Part shown: piece after piece, positions 7,202 through 15,969 of the stretch | Layout: each line of letters begins with the position of its first letter | Numbering within the stretch: the first letter of the stretch is position 1 | Origin: Pseudoalteromonas xiamenensis | Lineage (GTDB): Bacteria; Pseudomonadota; Gammaproteobacteria; Enterobacterales; Alteromonadaceae | Reading direction: 5' to 3' | DNA length: 64,000 nt | NCBI RefSeq assembly: GCF_030994125.1 | Contig: NZ_CP099918.1 | Location: 434,001-498,000 of the forward strand | Notes under the pieces: generated by a model | Seen by the model: the letters and a program-made list of their open reading frames with translations, nothing else | Database searches by the model: none | Told to the model about the DNA's origin: nothing | Position numbers and translations under genes: made by a program

Positions 7202-7513
7202 ATGAAAACACGTTCGCCGTTTTTGAACTCTATTGCTGATTACATGTTAAGTCGGCATTATTCGCTTAGAACCGTTGAAACCTATTTAAAATGGATAAGT
7301 TCTTATATTCATTTTCATGGTAAACGTCACCCGGCCTCAATGGGAGATAACGAGGTGACAACTTATTTGGATCATATAGTACTCAAAGGTAATGTATCAC
7401 CTCGGACTCAAGCAACTGCATTGAATGCATTAGTCTTTCTATACAAACACATCATCAAGAATGAACTTTCGTTAAATTTGGATTTTGTTCGGTCTAAATA
7501 TTTGAATAACTAG
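7202..7513 (+). pseudogene. intI: Integron integrase, truncated after the N-terminal domain
   Basis: The 103-residue product matches the N-terminal SAM-like (core-binding) domain of chromosomal integron integrases. Shared features include TVETYLKWISSYIHFHGKRHP, the MGDNEV block and ALNALVFLYKHI. The frame stops at the linker that would lead into the catalytic domain. The tyrosine-recombinase residues (R-H-R-Y) and the integrase-specific patch of a normal protein of about 320 residues are missing. The start ATG has a strong GGGGAGGGGG ribosome site (7188-7197). The gene is divergent from the cassettes, the normal integron arrangement. It cannot encode an active recombinase. Confidence 0.9.
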
Positions 7514-7526
7514 AAGTACTTAGAAT

Positions 7527-8420
7527 TTACATGAGCGAAGTTAAATTTGTCTTTTGAACGGGTTTGAGACTAATTGATGCGCATATTTTGGGTAAATTCT
7601 CAGGTGTCATTCCTGATTGTAGAAATCCATCTGATGAACTCAATTTGGCTCTTTCTAATTCCTCTGCAGCCATCACTTTATCTATCCAATCAACGTGAGT
7701 GGAAATCCTTGTGTAAAGCTCTTTCACTCCATATTCACCAACGTCTTTAAACCATGAATCCACTCTAGAACTAACACCGAGTATATAATACCCATCGTTT
7801 TCTTTTATATAGGCAGGACCACCGCTGTCACCGTTTCCAGAGACACCCTCAAGTTCAAGCCCTTCTTGACCTGATTCAAAGACAAATCGAAGGTCTGACT
7901 TTGTTACTGCTACAATCTTATTTTGCGCCTTACGTAATACGCCGCCATTGTCTTTATAGCTTATCGTTTCACCCGTTAACCCCGTACCAGTGCCGCCACT
8001 ACCAATAAACCATATTTCTTTATCACGTTCATCCTGACTGCGAAACAGTTTTGCTGGTTGTACACTAAGTACAGGTTTCTTTAGCCTGATGAGTGCTAGA
8101 TCGTGTTCTTCACCAAGCTCGTAAGACGGGTAGCTGTACCTTGCCGCCACTTCGACCATTTCATCGCCAACTTGAATGTACTGTCCACTATTCAAACAAA
8201 AAACGGTGTGAGCTGCGGTCAGAACCCATTCTGGATCAATTAATGTTCCGTGCACACCGATATTATAAAATGTAGCAAGCGGTGGAAAATCTTCTTTAAC
8301 GGCGAGATAGCTGTCAGCTGGCTTGTCATGACGAATTACAATTGCTAGAGCGTTGGACGTTAATACCAAATTGGCTATTAACAACGCGCTTAATCTTATC
8401 AGATATGAGTTTTTGTGCAT
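7527..8420 (-). CDS. Secreted trypsin-like serine protease (S1 family)
   Basis: The start at 8420 gives a signal peptide (KNSYLIRLSALLIANLVLTSNALA) and 297 residues; the frame is open upstream to 8537. The catalytic triad is visible: His in VLTAAHT, Asp in EEHDLALI and Ser in GNGDSGGPAY. The C-terminus beyond the protease domain (about 40 residues) has no recognisable sorting signal. The gene ends 14 bases from the stop of the intI remnant and converges on it. So the event that cut intI may have brought this gene in. Confidence 0.85.
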   Translation of the reverse strand: MHKNSYLIRLSALLIANLVLTSNALAIVIRHDKPADSYLAVKEDFPPLATFYNIGVHGTLIDPEWVLTAAHTVFCLNSGQYIQVGDEMVEVAARYSYPSYELGEEHDLALIRLKKPVLSVQPAKLFRSQDERDKEIWFIGSGGTGTGLTGETISYKDNGGVLRKAQNKIVAVTKSDLRFVFESGQEGLELEGVSGNGDSGGPAYIKENDGYYILGVSSRVDSWFKDVGEYGVKELYTRISTHVDWIDKVMAAEELERAKLSSSDGFLQSGMTPENLPKICASISLKPVQKTNLTSLM

Positions 8421-8847
8421 TTTGAGTATTGTTGTTGGGAAAGATTTGCACAAGAATGCCACACAATCTTGTGTCCATTGGTTGTTAATTGTAAGAAAGT
8501 ATTTTAATTGTTTTGGATACTTATTCTGAAAGTCCATAAGCGCTTAGGCTATTCAAAATTTCTCGCGCAGATGTTCGTCTGGTTTTTAAGTAGAGATGAA
8601 TAAATATTTTGCATATTGCGCGTTGGTAAATGCTTTATCAATGACTCCTATGCGCTCAAAACCGTGGTTAGGGCATTTACGTTAGCTTGGACAGGGGCAG
8701 TACTGCGTTAGCGGAACGTCCGTTCTATGGAGTTGTGCTTATAGAACTTGATGACTGGAACAGTCCGCTTTTCGCTCACACCTGTCTGTCAGATGAGATA
8801 TGAATCTATCCATCAACACCGTATGATCAGATGTGAGCTACTACACC
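8421..8847. other. Intergenic, no feature recognised
   Basis: This is the promoter side of the trypsin-like gene. It holds no supported reading frame. I looked for a degenerate attC near 8690-8720 (GTTAGC-like words) but found no paired arms. Confidence 0.5.
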
Positions 8848-9681
8848 TTACAGTGTCGTTAAAAAGTGGTCGATAATAGATTGTTTAATTTCAGGGGCAG
8901 TTTCTTGGCTAAATCCATGGCCCGTTTTGTACGAGTGATGAATCACGTTGTGTTTAAAGTCTTTATTCTTTAAATAAGCCTCAATGTCTTTGCCCATTTG
9001 ATAGGATGGCCAGATCTGGTCATTTTCCGCTGAAATCAGCAGCAGCGGTCCATTGATTTTTTCAAATTTGAAACGTGCATTTTCGACATTGTCTTTGATA
9101 GCCAAGGCCGCTTTAAATCTATCTAGAAGCTTCGCATTTGAGTCTAGTTCTAGGCTTAAGGCGGGAATGTCTTGGCCCTTATAAGTCCAAGCCGATTTTG
9201 CTAACGTTAACCCGTACCAAGGCACTTCACTTGGCGTCGTTACGACAACCGATTTAATTCTCGAATCCATTGTTGCCATCAAAAATGCCGCTTCTGAGCC
9301 TCGCGAACCAGCGACTACTCCAATTCTTGTGGCATCAATTGCAGGTTGCATTTCCAAAAAATCAATCGCATCGATAAAGTACTCCATAGGGATTTGATCT
9401 AATGTTGGCGATATCCCTTCTTCTTTAAAAAACGCAAGACCGAGAACCGCAACACCGTGTGGTGCAATCATTTCGCCATTCGAGTTACCTGTATTTATCC
9501 CACCTTCTGAACCACCAAATGCAATCACAACAGGAAGTTTTTTCTCGGATTTTGGTAGGTATAAATTGGCCACTAAGTTTTTGTACTCTACCTTTTGAAT
9601 ATCGTATTCATGGATGTCCGCTTTTGTCGTGAAAGAGAGCAAAGACACCACAATAGCGACGACAGATATAAATTTCCGCAT
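8848..9681 (-). CDS. Exported alpha/beta hydrolase, BAAT/acyl-CoA thioester hydrolase C-terminal type
   Basis: The ATG at 9681 starts a clear signal peptide (KFISVVAIVVSLLSFTTKA). The mature part of about 255 residues has the BAAT C-terminal hydrolase pattern: FGGSEGG near residue 55, the nucleophile region VVAGSRGSEAAF with Ser in GSRGSE, an acid in ISAENDQIW and His in TGHGF. Family members cleave acyl thioesters or esters; the real substrate of this periplasmic form is unknown. It is monocistronic. Confidence 0.8.
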   Translation of the reverse strand: MRKFISVVAIVVSLLSFTTKADIHEYDIQKVEYKNLVANLYLPKSEKKLPVVIAFGGSEGGINTGNSNGEMIAPHGVAVLGLAFFKEEGISPTLDQIPMEYFIDAIDFLEMQPAIDATRIGVVAGSRGSEAAFLMATMDSRIKSVVVTTPSEVPWYGLTLAKSAWTYKGQDIPALSLELDSNAKLLDRFKAALAIKDNVENARFKFEKINGPLLLISAENDQIWPSYQMGKDIEAYLKNKDFKHNVIHHSYKTGHGFSQETAPEIKQSIIDHFLTTL

Positions 9682-10018
9682 CTTATCTCCTGTTTTGGCG
9701 AGCCTAATCATTGAGAGACCGCAGTAGCCAGCGATTATTTTAGACCTATATTCGTTTGCATTGATTTGTAAGGTTGATTTTTAATAAAACTGAGCGCTCA
9801 CAAAGTGATTTATTATCAAAAGCTTTATGAGCAAAGTCCAGTTTAAACAACAAGTCTATATGACCGCTTTGTAAAAGAATGTGTAAGGCATCACAAGGAC
9901 AATATGCGAGTTTAGAAAATGGACTACGATACGAAAGAGTTTGTCAAATTTGACTGAGGGGTTGGCAGCGTGGTCAGCATGCAACGAGCAGATTGCAGGC
10001 TAACCCTTTGCGCATTAT
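9682..10018. other. Intergenic, no feature recognised
   Basis: This is the upstream region of the BAAT-type hydrolase and the downstream region of the GFA gene. I see no gene, RNA or strong hairpin. Confidence 0.5.
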
Positions 10019-10432
10019 TTAGGGTTGTTTATCAAACACCATCACATCATCGGGAATGTCAAACCACGCTACCTTCTCGCTGACCCATACGTGTGCCTGG
10101 GGCTTGAATACCGCGTCATCTTCTAAGTTGATGGGTTTTAGTTTTAGCTTCACCGTGGACGGTTCATCTGGATTGAAATGATATATTCGGTTACCACAAT
10201 TTGGGCAAAACATAGCGTGGTTTTTGTTGCCACTTTCCGCTAAGCGTCCCCACTCTTTCAACTGACCGCTAAATTGAATCGTTGATGCATCAACAATTGC
10301 CGTAACGCTAAACGGACTAGTCGAGAGTTTTTGACATTCAGTACAGTGACAAGCAAGTACTTTTAGAGGGGCTTTATGCAGTTCATAAGTAACTTGCCCA
10401 CATTGACAAGCACCTGTAATCGGATATTCCAT
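10019..10432 (-). CDS. GFA family protein
   Basis: The 137-residue protein carries the zinc-binding cysteines of the GFA fold: GACQCGQVTY near the N-terminus, ACHCTECQKLS and MFCPNCGNRIY. The family is named after glutathione-dependent formaldehyde-activating enzyme, but most members have no proven activity. The start at 10432 (MEYPITG) fits the family better than the ATG at 10462. A formaldehyde detoxification pair lies 38 kb away, with no direct link. Confidence 0.85.
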   Translation of the reverse strand: MEYPITGACQCGQVTYELHKAPLKVLACHCTECQKLSTSPFSVTAIVDASTIQFSGQLKEWGRLAESGNKNHAMFCPNCGNRIYHFNPDEPSTVKLKLKPINLEDDAVFKPQAHVWVSEKVAWFDIPDDVMVFDKQP

Positions 10433-10521
10433 CTTGTTTGCTCCATGTTTACTTTTAAACAATCGTTTTCTAGCCGTGCTCCATCAAGAATACGACTATC
10501 CCGCTCGGATGAACAAATTCA

Positions 10522-10932
10522 TTATAAATTGGGTTTAAACTTCTTTGTCATGCCTTGGCTTGCCGGTGCGACAAGTTTGTAGCCCAACTTTTCATAGAAC
10601 GCCGATTCGTCGGCGATCATTGAAACATAAGAGCCTTCCATCACGGCACTTGCCAAATAGTTGTCGATATATTCCATCACTTTTTTGCCAAGTCCTGTGC
10701 CTTGATACTCTGGATCAACTGCGATATCCACCACTTCAAAATTGCACGCTCCATCACCAACAACTCGGCCCATAGCAATTAAATTTTCGCCATCACGTAT
10801 CGAAATTCCATACAAAGAATTAGGTAAGCCAATAGACGCAGCTTCTATCGATTTGGCAGATAGTCCAGCTTTAATCCTCATGGCACAGAATTCTGCTGGG
10901 CTTGGTACTTTTTCTTCAACGTTTATATTCAT
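10522..10932 (-). CDS. GNAT family N-acetyltransferase
   Basis: The 136-residue protein has the GNAT core: VVDIAVDPEYQGTGLGKKVMEYI contains the acetyl-CoA-binding Q-x-x-G-x-G loop, followed by FYEKLGYKLVAP as the last strand and helix. It is soluble. The acetylated substrate cannot be predicted. It lies 90 bp upstream of the GFA gene on the same strand and might share a transcript. Confidence 0.85.
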   Translation of the reverse strand: MNINVEEKVPSPAEFCAMRIKAGLSAKSIEAASIGLPNSLYGISIRDGENLIAMGRVVGDGACNFEVVDIAVDPEYQGTGLGKKVMEYIDNYLASAVMEGSYVSMIADESAFYEKLGYKLVAPASQGMTKKFKPNL

Positions 10933-11107
10933 GCAAAGTCGCTTTGTATAGTTAATCCGTTGTTCGCTTTATAGGCGATTTGAGCCAAAGCGAACCATGA
11001 AGAAATTTACCATACCAATGCTGATAGCAGATGTTAAGCGGATCAGTCGAGTCGCTAAGATGCTCACGTTAATATGCTGATAACGCATTAAGCTGAGGCT
11101 ATTAAGG

Positions 11108-11482
11108 TTATTGCTTTGGCGTTACGGTCGCAACGTATTTCCAGTACTGTTGTCCTTGCTCACCAAATTCAATTTGAACACGATCGCCTGCACGGCTGAA
11201 AACGAATTCAGGTAGCTTCCCTGAATCAATGTTGCCATCTCGACCACATCTATATTCCGCATCCAAACGCAAACTTTGCTCATCTTGAGCCTCAAGCGTT
11301 GCGGTATAGGTGCAATCAACAAATGTCGACTGCCCTTTTTCATTTAGTGCGTTTAGATAGATAGGCGGAAACGTCATCACCGCATCTCCTTGTGTAATAG
11401 ACACACTAATTTCATAGCCGGAGCCAGCGAAAGCGGGGCTACACATTCCAATTAAGGCCCAAACAAGCGCTCGTTTTTTCAT
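11108..11482 (-). CDS. Hypothetical periplasmic protein
   Basis: The 124-residue protein has a signal peptide (KKRALVWALIGMCSPAFA) and a beta-rich mature part of about 105 residues with two cysteines (VDCTYTA and EYRCGRDG), which probably form a disulfide. I do not recognise a family. It stands alone. Confidence 0.65.
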   Translation of the reverse strand: MKKRALVWALIGMCSPAFAGSGYEISVSITQGDAVMTFPPIYLNALNEKGQSTFVDCTYTATLEAQDEQSLRLDAEYRCGRDGNIDSGKLPEFVFSRAGDRVQIEFGEQGQQYWKYVATVTPKQ

Positions 11483-11741
11483 TTATTTGTCTCACCGTTT
11501 TATTATCCGAGCAGTATAGCTAAGCGTAAAACCGCGAGCGATTCATAGTTTGTTAAAATGTGTAGTCTGAACATTTCACTGAAATCCGTAGCCGACCAAC
11601 ACACCTTTTTAATGGTTTGCTAACTCTTTGTTAAGTATTAAAAATGCCATATTTATGGCATTGAATTGCCATTTAAACTTCGCAAAAGCGTCTTTTTTCT
11701 CATCTATATTGGCCGCTCTAAATAGCTCATGAGAAAGGACG

Positions 11742-13751
11742 ATGAACTTTAAACACCTCCCCTTAGCACTGATTTGCACAACGGCTACCTTATTTGTGGG
11801 TTGCGCCGACTCAGAAAATAACGATAAAAAGGTCAACGATGGCGCAACAATGAACATTCGTTTACTTGAAACGACGGATTTACACGCCAACATGCTGAGC
11901 TTCAATTACTTTAGCGATAAAAGCGATGACAAAGTTGGTTTGGTGCGTACGGCTGCACTGATTCGCGCTGCTCGCGCTGAAGTAGAAAATTCGGTTTTGG
12001 TAGATAATGGTGACCTAATTCAAGGTAGTCCTCTTGGTGATTACATGGCGAAAATACACCAGTTAGGTGCAGGTGAAGTTCACCCTATCTATAAAGCCAT
12101 GAACACGCTAGATTATGACGTAGCAAACCTTGGTAATCATGAATTCAACTTTGGCTTGCCATTTCTACAAGAAGCCATCAATGACGCGAACTTCCCGTAC
12201 ATTTCTGCGAACGTGTATAAATTCGATGGTGATGCCAATAGCGCAAACGATGAGCCACTCGTAAAACCCTATGTGATTTTAGATAAGACATTTAAAGACA
12301 CCGAAGGAAACTCTCATTCGATAAAAGTCGGTTTTATTGGTTTTGTACCACCACAAATCATGCAATGGGATAAAGCCAATTTGGAAGGAAAAGTTATTGC
12401 TAAAGATATTGTTGAAATGGCGAATCTTTACGTACCAAAAATGAAAGAGGAAGGTGCTGACATAATCGTCGCAATTCCACACTCAGGCCTTGAAGCGGGT
12501 GACACACAACCAATGGCGGAAAACGCGAGTTATTATCTATCAAAGGTGCCAAACATCGATGCGATTATGTTTGGTCATGCGCACGCTGACTTTCCGGGGG
12601 CTCGTTATGCGAACCTTGAAGACAAAGGTGTGAATATTGAAAAAGGGACGTTAAACGGCGTTGCTGCTGTTATGCCTGGGTTTTGGGGCAACAACTTAGG
12701 CGTTATTGATCTATCGCTGCAATACAAAGACAAACACTGGCAAGTGGTTGACTCTCAATCACAATTAAAACCAATTTATCGAACTGACGAAAATAAACAA
12801 ACGGTAGCATTAGTTGAAAACGATGCACAAGTGGAAGCTGCCGTGATGCAAGAACATAACGCGACACGTGAGTGGGTTAATGAACCTTTCGCAAAAATTA
12901 CCGCCCCCGTTTATAGCTATTTTGCTCTGGTTAATGATGATCCTTCTATTCAAATCGTCACCGATGCGCAAGCATGGTATACCCAGAAAATCGTTCAAGG
13001 AACCGAGCTTGAAGGACTGCCAATTCTCTCTGCAGGAGCCCCTTTCAGAGCGGGTCGCGGTGGTTCTGAGGACTTTACGTCTATCCCAGTTGGCGACATC
13101 GCGTATCGCAACGTTGCCGACTTGTATATCTACCCTAACGTCTTAAAAGTGCTGAAACTCACTGGCAGTGAAGTCAAAGAATGGTTAGAAATGTCGGCAG
13201 GTCAATTCAACCAGATCAACCCACAATTGAACGACATGCAGTCTTTGATCAATTCAGATTTCCCATCCTATAACTTTGATGTGTTGGACGGTATCACTTA
13301 TCAAATCGACGTGACACAACCTGCACGCTATAACGCAAAAGGCGAGAAAGTGTCTGATGGACAGCGTATCGTTAACCTGCGTTATAACAATCAGCCGATT
13401 GATCTCAATGCCGCTTTTTTAGTCGCCACAAACAACTATCGTGCTTCGGGTGGTGGTAACTTCCCGAACATCAACGCGAGCAAGATTGTGGTGGATTCAC
13501 CTAACGAAAACCGTCAGGTTGTAGCCGAGTTTATTGAATTCCAAAGCACTCAAAATGCGGGCCAAGGTTTAGATCCATCTGCAGACATGAACTGGTCATT
13601 TGCGCCAGTGCCAAATGTCGACATCACGTTTATTAGTGCTAATAGCGAGAAAACGGTGGGCTACAGCGAGCAGTTCCCACACATTACACCAACTGGACAA
13701 GTTAATGCGGATGGGTTCGCGATTTATCGCATCGACCTAACGCAACCTTAA
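11742..13751 (+). CDS. cpdB: 5'-nucleotidase/2',3'-cyclic phosphodiesterase family lipoprotein
   Basis: The protein has 669 residues with a lipobox (LFVGC) near residue 20, so it is probably tethered in the periplasm or on the outer membrane. The metallophosphoesterase motifs are in order: LLETTDLHANM, DNGDLIQGSPL, NLGNHEFNFG, IPHSG and FGHAHADFPG. The C-terminal nucleotidase domain includes GGGNFP. The family releases nucleosides and phosphate from cyclic and 3'-nucleotides. The ribosome site GAAAGGACG precedes the ATG. A terminator follows at 13762-13796. The symbol is a family-level call. Confidence 0.85.
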   Translation: MNFKHLPLALICTTATLFVGCADSENNDKKVNDGATMNIRLLETTDLHANMLSFNYFSDKSDDKVGLVRTAALIRAARAEVENSVLVDNGDLIQGSPLGDYMAKIHQLGAGEVHPIYKAMNTLDYDVANLGNHEFNFGLPFLQEAINDANFPYISANVYKFDGDANSANDEPLVKPYVILDKTFKDTEGNSHSIKVGFIGFVPPQIMQWDKANLEGKVIAKDIVEMANLYVPKMKEEGADIIVAIPHSGLEAGDTQPMAENASYYLSKVPNIDAIMFGHAHADFPGARYANLEDKGVNIEKGTLNGVAAVMPGFWGNNLGVIDLSLQYKDKHWQVVDSQSQLKPIYRTDENKQTVALVENDAQVEAAVMQEHNATREWVNEPFAKITAPVYSYFALVNDDPSIQIVTDAQAWYTQKIVQGTELEGLPILSAGAPFRAGRGGSEDFTSIPVGDIAYRNVADLYIYPNVLKVLKLTGSEVKEWLEMSAGQFNQINPQLNDMQSLINSDFPSYNFDVLDGITYQIDVTQPARYNAKGEKVSDGQRIVNLRYNNQPIDLNAAFLVATNNYRASGGGNFPNINASKIVVDSPNENRQVVAEFIEFQSTQNAGQGLDPSADMNWSFAPVPNVDITFISANSEKTVGYSEQFPHITPTGQVNADGFAIYRIDLTQP

Positions 13752-13761
13752 TACTCAATCT

Positions 13762-13796
13762 AAGGAGAGGGTCTAAAACAGCCTCTCCTTTTTTAT
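13762..13796 (+). terminator. Rho-independent terminator after the nucleotidase gene
   Basis: AAGGAGAGG and CCTCTCCTT form a 9-bp stem around an 11-base loop and are followed by TTTTTA. It serves the plus-strand gene and lies just before the stop of the convergent LysR gene. Confidence 0.85.
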
Positions 13797-13803
13797 GTGT
13801 TTG

Positions 13804-14730
13804 TTAAATATCAACCGCCATTGCCCTGATTGCATCTACTCTCGCTTTGATTTTAGGTGCGGCGAAATCCAAAAAACAACGCATCTTCTGCGGCATTACA
13901 CGTTTCGATGCATGTAAAAGATGAATAGGGACTGGTGCGAGTTCATACTCGGACAAAATAATCTTGAGTAGCCCTGCCTGTACCTTTTCGGCAACTTGGT
14001 AAAGCAATTGCTGTGTAATGCCAATGCCGTCAACAGCCGCGTTCACTGCAGCATCTCCATTCGTTACGTCTAAACGAGACGTCACATTCAATGTCGTTAC
14101 CTTATCATCATGCGGATTACGAAAAGACCAGTGGGTCGATGGCATAAACGTGTTCAGCGTAATACAAGGAAAACCGAATAAGTCGTTTGGCGTTGTTGGC
14201 GTACCGTAATTATTGAGTAGGTCAGTGCTCGCACACGTGACTGTCCGCATATTACCAATTGGACTTGCATACAATGCGCTATCAGGTAATGCGCCAATTC
14301 TAACGGCCATGTCGATGTGGTCATCTAACATATGCAGATTTCTATCCGACAGATTGAGGCGAATATTAATTTCTGGATACAACGCTAAAAATTCAGTGAC
14401 AACAGGCAATACGTGCATTCGACCAAAAAGAAGCGGCGCTGTAATCACTAGATCCCCTTTCGGGGCTAGGTGTTCACCAACGGCTTGCTGCTCCGCCTCT
14501 GCCACTTGCTCCAAAATTCGCTTTGCAGTAACTACATAGTTTGCCCCTTCAGGGGTTAAGCTTAAGGCACGGGTTGAACGCAATAACAAACGAACCCCCA
14601 CCCGCTTTTCAAGTTCGCCAACTTTACGACTGAGTGTAGCCAACGGAACGCCCATCGATTTACTGGCCGCAGAAAAACTGCCTTTATCAACCACCGCGAC
14701 AAGCATCGCCATGGCTTCCAATTTATCCAT
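13804..14730 (-). CDS. LysR family transcriptional regulator
   Basis: The 308-residue protein has an N-terminal HTH (SFSAASKSMGVPLATLSRKVGELEKRVGVRLL, about residues 17-50), a linker helix and a two-lobed effector domain. It is divergent from the VOC/GST pair and probably controls it; the AT-rich gap at 14731-14848 would contain the LysR sites. The inducer is unknown. Confidence 0.9.
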   Translation of the reverse strand: MDKLEAMAMLVAVVDKGSFSAASKSMGVPLATLSRKVGELEKRVGVRLLLRSTRALSLTPEGANYVVTAKRILEQVAEAEQQAVGEHLAPKGDLVITAPLLFGRMHVLPVVTEFLALYPEINIRLNLSDRNLHMLDDHIDMAVRIGALPDSALYASPIGNMRTVTCASTDLLNNYGTPTTPNDLFGFPCITLNTFMPSTHWSFRNPHDDKVTTLNVTSRLDVTNGDAAVNAAVDGIGITQQLLYQVAEKVQAGLLKIILSEYELAPVPIHLLHASKRVMPQKMRCFLDFAAPKIKARVDAIRAMAVDI

Positions 14731-14854
14731 TGTGAATTCCCTCTTAGATTATTCCAAATTTTGAGAAGGTTATTCTTATTTTAGCTAGATTATCTTTATT
14801 TTAACTATCTGTCATATTTCGTTTCAGGGGATTAATTGGCTAAGAGGAGTGAAA

Positions 14855-15304
14855 ATGACATCCACAGTCCCAGAAATAAATCCAGCGATTGTATTGAACT
14901 ATGACCATGTAGGGATCCGTGTTTCAGACCGCAAAATTGCCATGTCGTTTTACGAAAAGCTGGGGTTTAAAGAAACGCATCGTTTTGCCTTCGGTGAAGC
15001 CAACGAAATGGTCACACCTGCAGGCGTGCGAATCAATCTGATATTTAATGCTGCAAAGCAACCTCAACAACACAATGTGCTGCTGGATGCACCAATTAAG
15101 TTACCGGGAGTAACACACCCAGCCTTCGTGGTATCTGACTTAGCCTTATTGCAAACGTGGTTAGAACATCAAGGGATCCACATAACCGAAGGTCCAAAAC
15201 AACTCGGTCCTCGTCGTATCACGCTGTTTATTCGTGACCCAGATGGCAATGTCCTCGAGTTTAATCAACTAATTGAACAGGAAAACAATGATGAAACTAT
15301 ATGA
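14855..15304 (+). CDS. VOC family (glyoxalase/dioxygenase-like) protein
   Basis: The start ATG at 14855 has AGGAG upstream; the GTG at 14849 is less likely. The protein of about 149 residues has the paired beta-alpha-beta-beta-beta modules of the vicinal oxygen chelate fold. Metal ligand candidates are His in YDHVGIRV and Glu in NVLEFNQL. It overlaps the GST gene that follows, so the two are probably co-translated. A role in glutathione-linked detoxification of a small electrophile is likely. Confidence 0.85.
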   Translation: MTSTVPEINPAIVLNYDHVGIRVSDRKIAMSFYEKLGFKETHRFAFGEANEMVTPAGVRINLIFNAAKQPQQHNVLLDAPIKLPGVTHPAFVVSDLALLQTWLEHQGIHITEGPKQLGPRRITLFIRDPDGNVLEFNQLIEQENNDETI

Positions 15305-15899
15305 TCTCACCCTCTCAGGAAATTGCTACAAAGTTAGACTTTTTGCAGCACTCGCACAATTAGACTTAACTATCGTACCCGTTGATTTCATGGCCTCAGA
15401 ACACAAAACACCGCAGATGATTGCATTGAATCCCTTTGCCGAAATTCCGATCCTCGAAGATGACCAAGTTGTGCTTCGAGATGCCCAAGCAATTTTAGTC
15501 TACTTGGGTAATCGATATGGAGGTGAAGCATGGTGGCCAGGAGAGGCACATTTACAAGGTGAAGTCATGCAATGGCTGTCTGTTGCGGCAAATGAAATCC
15601 AACATGGGCCAAACGTAGCACGGTTAATTGTAAAGTTTAATTCACCAGCAGACGCGAACCTAGCTAAATCAAGAAGCCAACACATATTAGGACTTCTCAA
15701 TAGCCACCTTACGTCACATGACTGGCTCGCTGCTGGCAGGCCTACCATTGCTGATTGTGCCGTATTCCCATACGTAGCATTGGCTGAAGAAGGTGATCTG
15801 AGTTTAATTGATTATCCAAATGTGATTGCATGGATTGACCGAGTGAAAAAACTACCTGGATATATTGATATGCCGGGGCTTTATGGACAACGTATGTAG
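15288..15899 (+). CDS. Glutathione S-transferase family protein
   Basis: The protein has about 203 residues with an N-terminal thioredoxin-like domain (LYDLTLSGNCYKVRLFAALA, FAEIPILEDD, LRDAQAILVYL) and a C-terminal helical domain ending in a proline-rich segment typical of GSTs. The start codons ATGATG at 15288/15291 overlap the stop of the VOC gene, indicating translational coupling. LysR control from the divergent gene is likely. Confidence 0.9.
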   Translation: MMKLYDLTLSGNCYKVRLFAALAQLDLTIVPVDFMASEHKTPQMIALNPFAEIPILEDDQVVLRDAQAILVYLGNRYGGEAWWPGEAHLQGEVMQWLSVAANEIQHGPNVARLIVKFNSPADANLAKSRSQHILGLLNSHLTSHDWLAAGRPTIADCAVFPYVALAEEGDLSLIDYPNVIAWIDRVKKLPGYIDMPGLYGQRM

Positions 15900-15969
15900 A
15901 TCATTTCCCATGAAGGTTGGTCTGATCTGTTTTATCTAACATAAAATAGCAGCTCGTAATTACTGGTGG

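Noticed and set aside
8640..8760. Degenerate attC right of the trypsin-like gene
   Set aside because: GTTAGC words occur but there is no partner box or stem.
10019..10432. GFA protein as part of the formaldehyde pathway at 48.7-51.7 kb
   Set aside because: The genes are 38 kb apart, and GFA members mostly lack this activity.
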